Assembly: GCA_005799265.1 (NCBI GenBank)
Contig: SYHD01000209.1
Coordinates: 1-45,894 of the forward strand
From: Planctomycetia bacterium
Lineage (GTDB): Bacteria; Planctomycetota; Planctomycetia; Gemmatales; Gemmataceae
DNA length: 45,894 nucleotides
Direction: 5' to 3'
In this document: piece after piece, positions 7,344 to 15,973 of the stretch
Numbering within the stretch: position 1 is the stretch's first letter
How the letters are laid out: each line of letters begins with the position of its first letter
Made by a program: the position numbers and the translations under genes
Notes under the pieces: generated by a model
What the model saw: the letters and a program-made list of their open reading frames with translations, nothing else
Databases searched by the model: none
What the model was told of the DNA's origin: nothing

Positions 7344-8594
7344 ATGAAAAGCCTTTCACTCCTCTCGAAAATCGTTGTCCTCACCGCCATCACAGGGTCC
7401 GCGTCCGCCGACTGGCTGCAATTTCGCGGCCCCGACGGCTTCGGCATCGCCCCCGACAAGAACACGCCCGTTACCTGGAGCGCCGACACGAACATCGCCT
7501 GGAAGACCGAGATGCCCGGCTTCGGCGCTTCCAGCCCGATCATCGTCGGCAAGCGCGTCTTCGTCACTTGCTACTCCGGCTACGGGCTCGACAAGGAAGA
7601 CCCAGGCGAACAGAAGAACCTCAAACGTCACCTCGTTTGCGTCGATCGCCAATCGGGCAAGATAGTCTGGCAGCGCGAATTCGCCGCCGCGCCGCCGGAA
7701 CCGGAGTATCGCTCCTACATCACGCTGCACGGCTACGCTTCCAGCACGGCGATCTCCGACGGCAAGAGCGTCTTCGCCTTCTTCGGCAAGTCGGGAGTTT
7801 ACGCTTTCGATCTCGACGGCAAGCAACTCTGGCACGCGGACGTGGGGGACGGCACGTACTACTGGGGCGTCGGTCCGTCGCCGATCCTGCACAAAGACAC
7901 GCTCATCGTCAACGCCAGCACCGAGAGCGGCGCCATCATCGCGCTCAACAAGAGCACCGGCAAGGAAGCCTGGAAGACCAAGGGCATCTCCGAATCGTGG
8001 AGCACGCCCGCGCTCGTCAAGCCGCTGAATGGACCGCCGGAACTCGTCGTCAGCGGCTCGCACAAGATCCTCGGCTACGATCCCGACACTGGCAAGGAGC
8101 TGTGGCACGCGAACTCTTTCAACTGGTACGTTTGCCCAAGCGTGACCGCGCACGACGGCGTCGTCTATACTTTGCAAAACAGCACCGCAGTCGCAGTCCG
8201 AGCGGGAGGCCGCGGCGATGTCACCAAGACGCACACCGTCTGGCAGAAGACCTTCGGCGCCACGGTCACGTCGATGGTCGTCCACGACGGCCACGTCTAC
8301 TGGGCGAACAGCGGCCGGGCGTATTGCCTGAAGGCGTCGGACGGCACCGAGGCGTACCGCGAAATGCTCAACGCCGGCGGCGATTTCTATGCGGCGCCAG
8401 TGCTGGCCGACGGCAAGATCTATTACGTGAGCCGCAGTAACGGCGCGTACGTGATCGAAGCGAGCCCGAAATTCAAGCAGCTCGCGCACAACAATCTGAA
8501 ATCCGACGAGAGCGTCTTCAACGCGACACCCGCGGTGAGCAACTCGCAGCTGTTGTTGCGTTCGGATCGGTTCCTCTACTGCATCGGCAAATAG
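7344..8594 (+). CDS. secreted PQQ-like beta-propeller protein
   Basis: 416 aa with an N-terminal signal peptide (MKSLSLLSKIVVLTAITGSASA). The rest is a seven- or eight-bladed propeller of the PQQ/BamB type. The opening WLQFRGPDGFGIAPD and repeated blade motifs such as SGKIVWQREF, GKQLWHADVGDG, TGKEAWKTKG and TGKELWHANSF are typical of the planctomycete PQQ-binding-like proteins. Such proteins are periplasmic or outer-membrane and act as scaffolds; no dehydrogenase active site is evident, so an enzyme role is not claimed. GGAG precedes the start. It is followed directly by a heptanucleotide repeat tract. Confidence 0.85.
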   Translation: MKSLSLLSKIVVLTAITGSASADWLQFRGPDGFGIAPDKNTPVTWSADTNIAWKTEMPGFGASSPIIVGKRVFVTCYSGYGLDKEDPGEQKNLKRHLVCVDRQSGKIVWQREFAAAPPEPEYRSYITLHGYASSTAISDGKSVFAFFGKSGVYAFDLDGKQLWHADVGDGTYYWGVGPSPILHKDTLIVNASTESGAIIALNKSTGKEAWKTKGISESWSTPALVKPLNGPPELVVSGSHKILGYDPDTGKELWHANSFNWYVCPSVTAHDGVVYTLQNSTAVAVRAGGRGDVTKTHTVWQKTFGATVTSMVVHDGHVYWANSGRAYCLKASDGTEAYREMLNAGGDFYAAPVLADGKIYYVSRSNGAYVIEASPKFKQLAHNNLKSDESVFNATPAVSNSQLLLRSDRFLYCIGK

Positions 8595-8706
8595 GAAGGA
8601 TGAAGGATGAAGGATGAAGGATGAAGGATGAAGGATGAAGGATGAAGGATGAAGGATGAAGGATGAAAAATCCAGCTCAACATGCTTCATGCTTCATCCT
8701 TCATTT
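8595..8706. repeat. TGAAGGA heptanucleotide tandem repeat with inverted tail
   Basis: Nine exact TGAAGGA units run from 8601 to 8663, with a partial unit GAAGGA before them starting right after the stop codon of the PQQ gene. After a short spacer the complement appears (CATGCTTCATGCTTCATCC to about 8700, then TTCATTTT), so the tract can fold into a long hairpin. The same GAAGGATGA words occur as a hairpin inside glnE (37489-37566). Confidence 0.9.
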
Positions 8707-8781
8707 TGCACTGGCAATCATGCCCGCCTTGAGGATACCATAGACATAGCGGCTTCCCGTTCATCTCTTGGGAACCTCGGT

Positions 8782-10191
8782 ATGGACACGAACATCGCAA
8801 CCGGCACGCCGCCCCAAGGGATCGTAACGTCGCAGGGTTCCCACCAGCCAGAGGCCAAGCTAGGATTGTTCGACGCCGTCAGCATCATCGTCGGCATCAT
8901 CATCGGCGTGGGGATATTCGAGACGCCGCCCAAGATTTTCGAGCAAGTTTCGCATCCGGGTCTGGCGCTGCTTGTTTGGGTGCTGGGCGGCGCGTTGGCG
9001 CTAGTGGGCGCGCTCTGTTTCGCGGAATTGGCGAGTGCCTACCCGCGCTCGGGTGGCGAGTACGTCTATCTGACGCGCGCCTTCGGGCCATTGACCGGCT
9101 TCCTTTTCGCCTGGTCACAGCTGACGGTGACTCGCTCCGGCAGCGTCGCGGCGTTGGCGTACATCTTCGGCTCACGCGCCGCCCGGCTCTTCGATTACGA
9201 CAGCAATTCCGTCTTCTTCCTCGCGGGACTGGCGCTCGGCCTTCTCACCTTGATCAACATCCTCGGCGTGCGCATGGGAACTCGTACGCAGAACGTCCTC
9301 ACGGTGGCAAAAGTGCTCGGCCTGGGCGGGCTGATCGTGGTCGGCCTCGGTTGGGGACGCTCGGAGATCGCCGCTCCCGTCGAACCTGCGACGCGCGAGA
9401 GCGGCTGGTTTGCGGGCGCCATGATTCTCATCCTCTGGACTTATTCGGGCTGGCATGAGGCGGCGTATATCGTCGCCGAGGCCAAGAATCGCACACGTAA
9501 TATTCCGCTCGCCCTCATCCTTGGCACCGCCATCGTCACGATCATCTATCTCCTGGTCAATCTCGCCTATCTCGTCGGTCTGAATTTCGACGACGCCAAG
9601 ACAAGCATCGCAGCGGAGCGTTTGATCTCCCTGGCCTGGCCGGGATATGGGGCGCGCGTCATGGATGTCTTCATCATGATCTCCGCGCTCGGCGCCATGA
9701 ACGGCATGATCTTCACGACGGCCCGCATCTACACTGAGTTTGGCCGCGACCACCGCATCTTCAAGGTCTTGAGCCACTGGAGCAAGCGAATGCACACGCC
9801 GGTCCGCGCGTTGAGCGTTCAGGGCTTGATCTGCCTGGTGTTCATCGCCGGCGTGTGGCTCATGGAAGGCGCCATGGATGCATTCGAGGCGGCCGTCACC
9901 CTGACCGCCGCGGTGTTCTGGATGTTCTTCTGCCTGACCGGGATCGCGCTCTTGGTGCTGCGTGCGAAAGATCCCGACACGCCGCGGCCGTTTCGCGTGC
10001 CCGGTTATCCGATCGTGCCGCTCATCTTCTGCGCCTGGTGCGCTTACATGGTGGTCGGCACCGTGCTGTACGAACCGAGCAAATCGCTCATCGGCCTGGC
10101 GATCCTGTGCGCGGGGCTGCCGTTCTACTTCTTGCCGCAGAAGCTGAGGCGGACGCAACGCGTCGACGATCTACAGCCTGTCGGCAAATGA
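8782..10191 (+). CDS. APC superfamily amino acid permease
   Basis: 469 aa with about 12 predicted membrane helices. Secondary transporter for amino acids or similar solutes, in the inner membrane. The first helix has the unwound-helix signature GIIIGVGIFETPP; GGALALVGALCFAELASAYPRSGGEYVYL is the classical APC helix 2-3 block (quoted here as GGALALVGALCFAELA and SAYPRSGGEYVYL). The proline-rich final loop PDTPRPFRVPGYPIVPL is also typical of this family. The ATG at 8782 is chosen because homologues begin shortly before LGLFDAVSIIVG; the ribosome binding site is weak (GGGAA, 14 nt off). Substrate cannot be told. Confidence 0.9.
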   Translation: MDTNIATGTPPQGIVTSQGSHQPEAKLGLFDAVSIIVGIIIGVGIFETPPKIFEQVSHPGLALLVWVLGGALALVGALCFAELASAYPRSGGEYVYLTRAFGPLTGFLFAWSQLTVTRSGSVAALAYIFGSRAARLFDYDSNSVFFLAGLALGLLTLINILGVRMGTRTQNVLTVAKVLGLGGLIVVGLGWGRSEIAAPVEPATRESGWFAGAMILILWTYSGWHEAAYIVAEAKNRTRNIPLALILGTAIVTIIYLLVNLAYLVGLNFDDAKTSIAAERLISLAWPGYGARVMDVFIMISALGAMNGMIFTTARIYTEFGRDHRIFKVLSHWSKRMHTPVRALSVQGLICLVFIAGVWLMEGAMDAFEAAVTLTAAVFWMFFCLTGIALLVLRAKDPDTPRPFRVPGYPIVPLIFCAWCAYMVVGTVLYEPSKSLIGLAILCAGLPFYFLPQKLRRTQRVDDLQPVGK

Positions 10192-10243
10192 CCTGGTATG
10201 ATAACCATTGGCCAACTCCAAGGTTTCAATGCGAGCGGATGTC

Positions 10244-10474
10244 ATGTCACAACTTGCCAGCGATTGGTTGAATCTCTTGGTCGTTCTCCCTCCGGCCGAT
10301 CGGGCGGAGATTGCCCAACGGCTAATCGAGTCCTTGGATGAAGCGGCCAATCCTGAATGGGAAAAAGCCTGGCAGGTCGAGTTGCAAAATCGCGCTGAGC
10401 GCATGAAAAATGGCGCTATTCAAGGGATTCCATTTGATGAGGTAATGGCGACACTGCGGAAGAAATACTCATGA
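10244..10474 (+). CDS. addiction module antitoxin (RelB/TIGR02574-like)
   Basis: 76 aa from the ATG at 10244 (GAGCGGA upstream); an in-frame ATG at 10229 is the alternative. The pattern LLVVLPPADRAEIAQRLIESLDE, then PEWEKAWQVELQNRAERMKNG and IPFDEVMATLRKKY, is that of the putative addiction module component family (split here: LPPADRAEIAQRLIESLDE; WQVELQNRAERMKNG; FDEVMATLRKKY). It would bind and neutralise the RelE/ParE toxin encoded next, with which it shares an ATGA overlap. It starts 52 nt after the permease, in the same direction. Confidence 0.88.
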   Translation: MSQLASDWLNLLVVLPPADRAEIAQRLIESLDEAANPEWEKAWQVELQNRAERMKNGAIQGIPFDEVMATLRKKYS

Positions 10475-10788
10475 AGCGGATTCTCACGGACCCCGAAGCC
10501 GCGACGGAGCTCCGCGCCGCCGCGGAATGGTATGAGCAGCAACGCGCAGGACTGGGCGCTGAGTTTCTCGCAAGCATCGACGAAGCCATTGCAACTATCC
10601 AGCGATGTCCCACAGTGTTTCCCTTTTTCAAAGACACCTCGATCCGCAAATATCCGCTGCAGCGTTTCCCCTACCTGGTTTTCTATGAGGAAGTCGAAAG
10701 CAATATCTGGATCTATGCGTTTGCCCATATGAAGCGCAGGCCCGGGTATTGGCTGGACCGCGTGCAAGGCGACAAGCCGAGCGAGTGA
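10471..10788 (+). CDS. RelE/ParE family toxin
   Basis: 105 aa, translated through a 4-nt ATGA overlap from the antitoxin. Family pattern: PEAATELRAAAEWYEQQRAGLGAEF (first helix pair; PEAATELRAAAEWYE), then FLASIDEAIATIQRCPTVFP, and the strand block RKYPLQRFPYLVFYE followed by WIYAFAHMKRRPGYWLDR, whose HxxRxPxYW ending is typical of ParE/RelE proteins. RelE members cleave mRNA in the ribosome and ParE members poison gyrase; sequence alone does not decide. Confidence 0.9.
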   Translation: MKRILTDPEAATELRAAAEWYEQQRAGLGAEFLASIDEAIATIQRCPTVFPFFKDTSIRKYPLQRFPYLVFYEEVESNIWIYAFAHMKRRPGYWLDRVQGDKPSE

Positions 10789-10831
10789 ATGATCTGCTGC
10801 GTCGGCACTCGACCACAGTCGAGCTTGTCCT

Positions 10832-12616
10832 TTACTGTACCCCGTCGACTGCCGCTTGCAACTTCTGCAAGTTCTCCGGGAATCGCCGCAGAATCAACTG
10901 CATATGCTGATACGCCGAGCCGCCAGTGGTGGGCCATTGCGTGAGCCATTGGTCGAGCGGGTTAGAGATGTGCTGCGCGACGAGCGCCTCCTGCCGAGTG
11001 CGAGTCTGCTCACGCTGAAAATCGACGTACTGCTTGCCGAAAAAATCGACCAGCATTTGGACCACCGACGTGGAGAGCGGAATCAATATCAGCGGAACCG
11101 CGATCCATCCTGTTCCGAGAAATGCCGCGGCCCCGACGATGCCGGCGATTTCGAATGCGAACTTGGTGCCGCGGAAGGCGTTCAGAGCGACGGGGTTCTT
11201 TTCCAGGTCTTCGTAGATCGCCCGGGCGGTGCGCTCCACTTCGTCTCCCAGGCCGATTTGGAAGCCACGGAATGAGTCGTTGAATTGCTCCTTGATCGCA
11301 TCGATCAATCCCGAGTTGAATCCTTGGTTGACGTGTTGCCAGAGCAGATGATGCGGCCCCCTGCGCGCCGCTTCCTTGCGCAGATGATCGATCCAGCCCG
11401 ACAGCGCGCTGTCGAGGATCTGTCGCTCCGGCATCGTCGCCATATCGGGCCGTGCCAGCACCGACAGCACGAACTTCTTCGACAAGGTATATGGCAAACG
11501 CAGCACATCCAGCGTCTTGGAGGCAAATCGGCCCACGCCCGGCAATTCCAGCAACTCAAGCAGACGCACGAGCGCTTCGTCGAAGCGGCGGAATTTTTCG
11601 GTCGCCAGATATTCTCTGCGATAGCGGGCGTCGAATTCGACGTGTGATTCCTTGACGAGATGCCCCCAGCCTTGGAGAGCGATCAGGTCGTCGCGGGCTA
11701 CGCTGACGAGGTGATCCTTGTGCGACGTCAGATACGCCGTTGCCGAGCGCACGGTGCGCTGGCGGGCCGCCTTGACGGGCTCGCCGAGCACGAAGATCTG
11801 ATTGACGATCGGTACGCGATGCACCGGCGCATTGCGACTCGGATCGACGAGTTCGGCGTACGTCAGTTGCGGCACGGTGAGTGTGGCAACCGCGGCGGCA
11901 GGCATCTTGTCCAGCACCTCGCGCTGAAAATGCGCGACGAAGGCAGGAGCGTCGGCTTCCTTCATCTTCATCAAACAAACGACGACCATCTTGCCCGAAC
12001 GCAAAAGCAGCCGCAGGAATTCCGTCGGCACTTCGTCGTTGTAGCGCTCGTCCGACGCAACGTAGACGATCACGTCCGCAAGTGCCGCCACCTCCAGCAA
12101 GCGCGGCACGTAGCCCGTTGCGGCCCAGGTCGTCATATCGGGGCAGTCCCACACGAGGTATTTGTCAAGGACGCCGAACTGACCCGCCTCATGGTTGACG
12201 CGCCGCACTTGATAGACATCGGAATCAAGACTTGACGGTTGGACCGTATCGAGCCGACGCAAGGAGCCGAGGAAACCGAGGCCGGACGGAAGATTGATCG
12301 CCGCAGTCGCAGGGGCGTAGGCTACGGGATGCCGCGTGAAGCCAGCCTGCGGGTTGGACTCGGCCAGGACGGCGCCGCACAGCATGTTCGCGATTGTACT
12401 CTTGCCGGCGCCGGCGCCGCCGGCCACGGCGACGTGCAACGGCTGGGACGATTGCCCTTCCAGATACGGCGCGATGACGTTACGCACCAGCGCCGCCGCA
12501 TAACGCAGCTCGGCAGCCTGGGCCACGTGCTGGGGCTGTTTGCGCGCGTGTTCTTCGAGCCAGGCGAGATCCTCGGCGATCGCTTTGGTCAGAGTGCGGA
12601 CGACGGGTTGGTCCAT
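10832..12616 (-). CDS. dynamin-like / Era-related membrane GTPase
   Basis: 594 aa from the ATG at 12616. The GTPase domain has a clear P-loop GGAGAGKST (66-74), a G3-like WDCPDM (156-161) and a degenerate G4 (CLMKMKEAD, about 214-222, in place of N/TKxD). Residues about 500-540 form a strongly hydrophobic segment (GIVGAAAFLGTGWIAVPLIL) that could insert in or lie on a membrane, followed by a charged coiled tail (QREQTRTRQEALVAQH). This arrangement is that of bacterial dynamin-like or TrmE-Era-related membrane GTPases of unknown role. No partner gene is adjacent. It ends convergently with the RelE toxin gene, 43 nt apart. Confidence 0.78.
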   Translation of the reverse strand: MDQPVVRTLTKAIAEDLAWLEEHARKQPQHVAQAAELRYAAALVRNVIAPYLEGQSSQPLHVAVAGGAGAGKSTIANMLCGAVLAESNPQAGFTRHPVAYAPATAAINLPSGLGFLGSLRRLDTVQPSSLDSDVYQVRRVNHEAGQFGVLDKYLVWDCPDMTTWAATGYVPRLLEVAALADVIVYVASDERYNDEVPTEFLRLLLRSGKMVVVCLMKMKEADAPAFVAHFQREVLDKMPAAAVATLTVPQLTYAELVDPSRNAPVHRVPIVNQIFVLGEPVKAARQRTVRSATAYLTSHKDHLVSVARDDLIALQGWGHLVKESHVEFDARYRREYLATEKFRRFDEALVRLLELLELPGVGRFASKTLDVLRLPYTLSKKFVLSVLARPDMATMPERQILDSALSGWIDHLRKEAARRGPHHLLWQHVNQGFNSGLIDAIKEQFNDSFRGFQIGLGDEVERTARAIYEDLEKNPVALNAFRGTKFAFEIAGIVGAAAFLGTGWIAVPLILIPLSTSVVQMLVDFFGKQYVDFQREQTRTRQEALVAQHISNPLDQWLTQWPTTGGSAYQHMQLILRRFPENLQKLQAAVDGVQ

Positions 12617-12662
12617 GGTTGAAATCGTTTCCCATAGTTCCACTTCGATTAGCGCTCGCGTT

Positions 12663-12686
12663 GAAGCGCCGGATCGCCGGCGCTTC
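12663..12686. repeat. perfect 10-bp-arm palindrome between thiO and the GTPase gene
   Basis: GAAGCGCCGG-ATCG-CCGGCGCTTC, directly preceded by TTAGCGCTCGCG, a word shared with the intergenic palindromic repeats elsewhere in the window. It has no T-run, so it is a poor intrinsic terminator, although it lies at the right place between thiO and the upstream part of the GTPase transcript. Confidence 0.7.
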
Positions 12687-12712
12687 ACTGGGATCGCTAT
12701 ACGAACAGGAAC

Positions 12713-13804
12713 CTACCGATCCAATCGAAACGCCTCCAACGGCATCGACAGCGGTTGTCCCATGATGCGTTCCTTCAGCACCAGCGCCGTGCCGGGCGAG
12801 AGCTGAATGCCCGCGCGAAAGTGCCCGGCGGCAACGTACAGATTTTCGATGTCAGCAACATTACCTATGAACGGCAACCCGTCCGGACTCCCCGGCCGCA
12901 GCCCCGCCCAGGTCTGTTCCAACATCGCGTTCGCCAACTCGGGAACCAGGCGGACGCCGAGGTCGAGCAGGCCGCCGATTCCTGCTGCCGTCGTGATCTT
13001 CTCGAAGCCCGCGTGTTCCTCGGTCGAGCCGATCAGAACCCGTCCGTCGAGACGCGGCACCAGATAGCGTGAACCCCACAGGAGGATACGGCTGAACACG
13101 ACGCGCCCCGGATTCAAGAGCGCGATTTGGCCGCGCACCGGCTTGATGCCAAGGTGGCAGCCAAGCGGCGCGAGCAGGCGATCCGTCCACGCTCCGGCCG
13201 CGACGACGACGGCGTCCCCAGTCAGTACTTCGTTGGCCGTCCGCACGCCTTTGACGCGATTTTTTTCAAGCAACAATTCGGCTACAACGGTGTCTTCACG
13301 TATCGATACGCCGACCTCTGCACAGGCCACGCGCAGAGCGCGCATATGGCGTGGATTGCGAAGCTGGGCCATGGTCGGCACGTGAATCGCCTCGCCAAGG
13401 TGGGGAGCGAGCGCGGGTTCGAGATCATGGAGTTCCTTATCCGAGAGAAAATTCGTCGTGATGCCGAGGCCATACCATTCCTCGGGATCGGCCTGGCCGG
13501 CCTGGCCGATGAATTCCAGCCCGCCGCAGCGTGTGAAGCCGTTGTCGATGCCGGTGCGTTCTTGCAAATCGTGAGAAAGCTCAGGAAAAAGCTGACCGCT
13601 AAGCGCACGCAGGCGATCGAATGGATCGAGGGCCAATGCAAGATCGCTCGGCGGAAGAATGCCGGCGCCGGCCCAAGACGCCTCCATGCCGGGCTGGCCT
13701 TGCTCGCAGAGAAGAACGTGAACGCCTTCCCTGGCGAGAAAGTACGCCGTCGTCATGCCGATGACGCCGCCGCCCACAATGATGACATCGCCGGTCCGCT
13801 TCAT
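12713..13804 (-). CDS. thiO: glycine oxidase ThiO, FAD-dependent
   Basis: 363 aa, usual for ThiO/DAO family enzymes. Glycine oxidase converts glycine to the iminoacetate used to build the thiazole of thiamine. Seen: the dinucleotide-binding VIIVGGGVIGMTTAYFLARE (7-26), MEASWAGAGILPP (the ThiO-typical A-S-x-A-A-G-x-L block), GLEFIGQ, GDAVVVAAGAWTDRL, the PVRGQIALL block, YLVPRLDGRVLIGSTEEHAGF and the C-terminal GLRPGSPDGLPFIG plus AAGHFRAGIQLSPGTA. The wider D-amino-acid oxidase family is the alternative, but VRGQ and PRxDGRVLIGSTEE favour ThiO. No other thi genes are nearby. Confidence 0.9.
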   Translation of the reverse strand: MKRTGDVIIVGGGVIGMTTAYFLAREGVHVLLCEQGQPGMEASWAGAGILPPSDLALALDPFDRLRALSGQLFPELSHDLQERTGIDNGFTRCGGLEFIGQAGQADPEEWYGLGITTNFLSDKELHDLEPALAPHLGEAIHVPTMAQLRNPRHMRALRVACAEVGVSIREDTVVAELLLEKNRVKGVRTANEVLTGDAVVVAAGAWTDRLLAPLGCHLGIKPVRGQIALLNPGRVVFSRILLWGSRYLVPRLDGRVLIGSTEEHAGFEKITTAAGIGGLLDLGVRLVPELANAMLEQTWAGLRPGSPDGLPFIGNVADIENLYVAAGHFRAGIQLSPGTALVLKERIMGQPLSMPLEAFRLDR

Positions 13805-13918
13805 GCGGTTGTTATATTCACCGATCTCCGTTTAGCGTTCGCAGAATCCTGTCCGAATGAGAATCCCAAGGTTGACCGCATGCGTATGATGTAAGAAACC
13901 GCCTCACGAGGGATCGAT

Positions 13919-14287
13919 ATGCCCGGCTTAAAACTGCTCACCAAACACGATGCCCGGACTTGCCTGAAATTCGCCTGGCGAGCGGCCCAGGACCTCGGCT
14001 ACGCGTTGACGCCGCTCGACGATTCCTCCAAGGGCTTCACGGCGACGAGGGGCAATGTCATCGTCGGCCTGCTGACGGGGCCACTTGCGCCCTATTGCCA
14101 TTTTCAGATTTCGGTCGAATCGTATTCCGATCGGAATGAGTTGGTGCTCGAGATGAACACACCCTGGTTCAGCAGCGGCGCGATCGGCGTCAGCCGGGTG
14201 CGCGGCCGTGCGGACAAATTGCTGAACGCCATCGCCTCGGCCATCGAGGGCGACGGTGGCACGATCCTGGAGAAACGCGCGTTCTAG
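13919..14287 (+). CDS. hypothetical protein
   Basis: 122 aa, with GAGGGA 6 nt before the ATG. No signal peptide or membrane helix. An alpha-beta pattern is visible: CLKFAWRAAQDLGYALTPLD, then KGFTATRGNVIVGLL, then strands HFQISVESYSDRNELVLEMN and a final helix DKLLNAIASAIE. The final TAG codon lies in a short sequence (TAGCCGCATTTCG) related to the intergenic repeats. Family not recognised; single-gene unit between divergent and convergent neighbours. Confidence 0.7.
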   Translation: MPGLKLLTKHDARTCLKFAWRAAQDLGYALTPLDDSSKGFTATRGNVIVGLLTGPLAPYCHFQISVESYSDRNELVLEMNTPWFSSGAIGVSRVRGRADKLLNAIASAIEGDGGTILEKRAF

Positions 14288-14334
14288 CCGCATTTCGTCT
14301 AGCGTTCGCAGCGAAGCTGCCCGTCGGGAAATTC

Positions 14335-15453
14335 TCATACCGTCAACATGCGATTGCGCGACGCGATTTCCCATTGATCGACGACCTTGCCATCCTCGAC
14401 CACATACGCGAACTGATGCAGCGCACATGTCGGACACACGTGCGCCGGCATCGCGTAGGCCACATCACCCGGCTGAAATCGCTCGGCGTCCGGCGTTTCG
14501 ATGACGAGGTGCTCCTCATTGTGTAGAACTGCGACGGCGTCGGGCATGTCGAGCATTGTGCAGCGTTTGCCCGCAGGGGGATCGGACGCCACCGCCTTGT
14601 AGCCGAGATCGAATGTCACGCGATTGGCGGCTGGCCGACTGATAACACGAGTCAACAGCAAGGCGGCTGGCGTGAACTCGTTCAGATCCTGGAACCATTG
14701 GCCATAATTAAAATCGTTCAAGACGCACGTCCCTGGCGAGCACTCCCCGCCGGCGATTTCCATGGTCGCGAATACCGGGAACGTCGGAGTTCCACCGACT
14801 ACCATTCGCAACACCGGCAGCCCTGCCTTCACGAACGTCGTGCGCATGGCGAGCACCGGCTCAAGCAGTTTCTCGACCGCAGCCTTGCGCTCTTCCAGCG
14901 GGTGCTGATGATTATGCCCGTCATAGACGTGAAAGCCTCCAGGACGCAAGCCGGGCAGTCGGTCGAGCATCTCGTAGAGTTCACGTGCCTTGGGGCCAAC
15001 GGAGACACCCGTGCGATTTTGGCCTACGTTGATATCCAGCAGCACATCGACGGCAACGTGCGCCTTGCCTAGAGCATTCGACAACTGCTGAATACCCGTT
15101 GCGCTGTCGGCAATGACGGAGATGCGGCTCAGCGGATATTTCTTGACGAGGTTCGCAAACCGTTCGCAATTGGGGCCGACCATCGGATACGACAGCATGA
15201 TGTCCGCGACGTGGCACTGGGCCAGCATCTCGGCTTCGGCAATGGTGGCGCACTTCTGCTTGGTGATGCCGGCCTCGCGTTCCATCTGCACGATTTGCCG
15301 TGTCTTGTGCGTCTTGACGTGCGGCCGCAAGCGCGCGGGGCTGCCGACGCGTTCGACCATCGCCTTGATGTTGCGAGCAATGAGCGATTTGTAGAAGAGC
15401 AGGCTGGGGCTGTTGACCTGCGACGGGTCTTTCAGGACATATTCAGGGTTCAT
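14335..15453 (-). CDS. D-threonine aldolase-like, PLP- and metal-dependent enzyme
   Basis: 372 aa. DSD1/D-threonine-aldolase fold-type III enzymes split beta-hydroxy D-amino acids or deaminate D-serine. The alanine-racemase-type barrel comes first, with the PLP-lysine block RPHVKTHKT (43-51). Following motifs are IAEAEMLA, DVLLDINVGQNRTGV, HVYDGHNH and VVGGTPTFP, and the C-terminal metal site AMPAHVCPTCALH with H338 and C340, which binds a divalent cation in known members. It starts at a good family N-terminus. It lies in the same direction as arfB upstream, 59 nt apart, so a shared transcript is possible. Confidence 0.88.
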   Translation of the reverse strand: MNPEYVLKDPSQVNSPSLLFYKSLIARNIKAMVERVGSPARLRPHVKTHKTRQIVQMEREAGITKQKCATIAEAEMLAQCHVADIMLSYPMVGPNCERFANLVKKYPLSRISVIADSATGIQQLSNALGKAHVAVDVLLDINVGQNRTGVSVGPKARELYEMLDRLPGLRPGGFHVYDGHNHQHPLEERKAAVEKLLEPVLAMRTTFVKAGLPVLRMVVGGTPTFPVFATMEIAGGECSPGTCVLNDFNYGQWFQDLNEFTPAALLLTRVISRPAANRVTFDLGYKAVASDPPAGKRCTMLDMPDAVAVLHNEEHLVIETPDAERFQPGDVAYAMPAHVCPTCALHQFAYVVEDGKVVDQWEIASRNRMLTV

Positions 15454-15512
15454 ACGTTTCTCCGCATTTCGTATAGCGATGGCGCGGCCCGGCGAGCGCT
15501 AAACTAATTCGA

Positions 15513-15932
15513 TCATTCGGCGCCAGGTCGACGGCGATTTTCCTTGACCGCGCCGTGGCGTCGCTTCGCCTCGACGCGTCGGCGTTTGCTGCCTCGCGAG
15601 GGACGCGTCTTTTTGCGCACTTTCGGGACGAACAACGCTTGCAGGATGATGGCCCGCAGCTTGTCGAGGCAGTCCTGGCGATTGCGGTCCTGATCGCGGG
15701 TAAGCTGAGAAGATATGATAACGCCGCCGTCAAGCGTACAGTAGCGTTTTTGCTGCAAAGCAAGGCGATTTTTCACGTCGGCGGGGATGGTCGTGTTCGT
15801 GGCAAGATCCCAGCGCAGCACCGCCTTGGACGCGACCTTGTTGACGTTCTGCCCGCCGGGGCCGCCGGAGCGCGCGAATGACCAGGCGAATTCGTCGTCA
15901 GGAATTTGCAGGAGTGGTGTGATTTCGAGCAT
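15513..15932 (-). CDS. arfB: alternative ribosome-rescue factor ArfB (peptidyl-tRNA hydrolase)
   Basis: 139 aa. ArfB frees ribosomes stalled on mRNAs with no stop codon by hydrolysing peptidyl-tRNA. The release-factor domain with GGPGGQNVNKVASKA has the GGQ at 26-28; the protein lacks a stop-codon recognition domain and ends in the long basic tail (KKTRPSRGSKRRRVEAKRR) that enters the empty mRNA channel. The length is right for the family. No unusual features. Confidence 0.95.
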   Translation of the reverse strand: MLEITPLLQIPDDEFAWSFARSGGPGGQNVNKVASKAVLRWDLATNTTIPADVKNRLALQQKRYCTLDGGVIISSQLTRDQDRNRQDCLDKLRAIILQALFVPKVRKKTRPSRGSKRRRVEAKRRHGAVKENRRRPGAE

Positions 15933-15939
15933 TGTTTTG

Positions 15940-15969
15940 CCGCTTGCGGCTTAGCGATCGTGCGGCGTC
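15940..15969. repeat. half copy of the CCGCTTGCGG intergenic repeat
   Basis: TGCCGCTTGCGGCTTAGCGA and TCG follow the arfB start region, matching the left arm of the larger palindromes at 30229, 31146 and 35531. The matching right arm is not obvious, so this may be a decayed copy. Confidence 0.6.
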
Positions 15970-15973
15970 TCGC

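Noticed and set aside
8595..8670. CRISPR-like array
   Set aside because: The units are contiguous heptamers with no spacers and no cas genes are near.
7356..8690. 444-residue minus-strand open frame
   Set aside because: Antisense of the PQQ propeller; its N-terminus is only the translated heptamer repeat (SSFILHPSSFILHP).
9172..10158. 328-residue minus-strand open frame
   Set aside because: Antisense of the APC permease; Asp/His/Arg-rich without hydrophobic core pattern.
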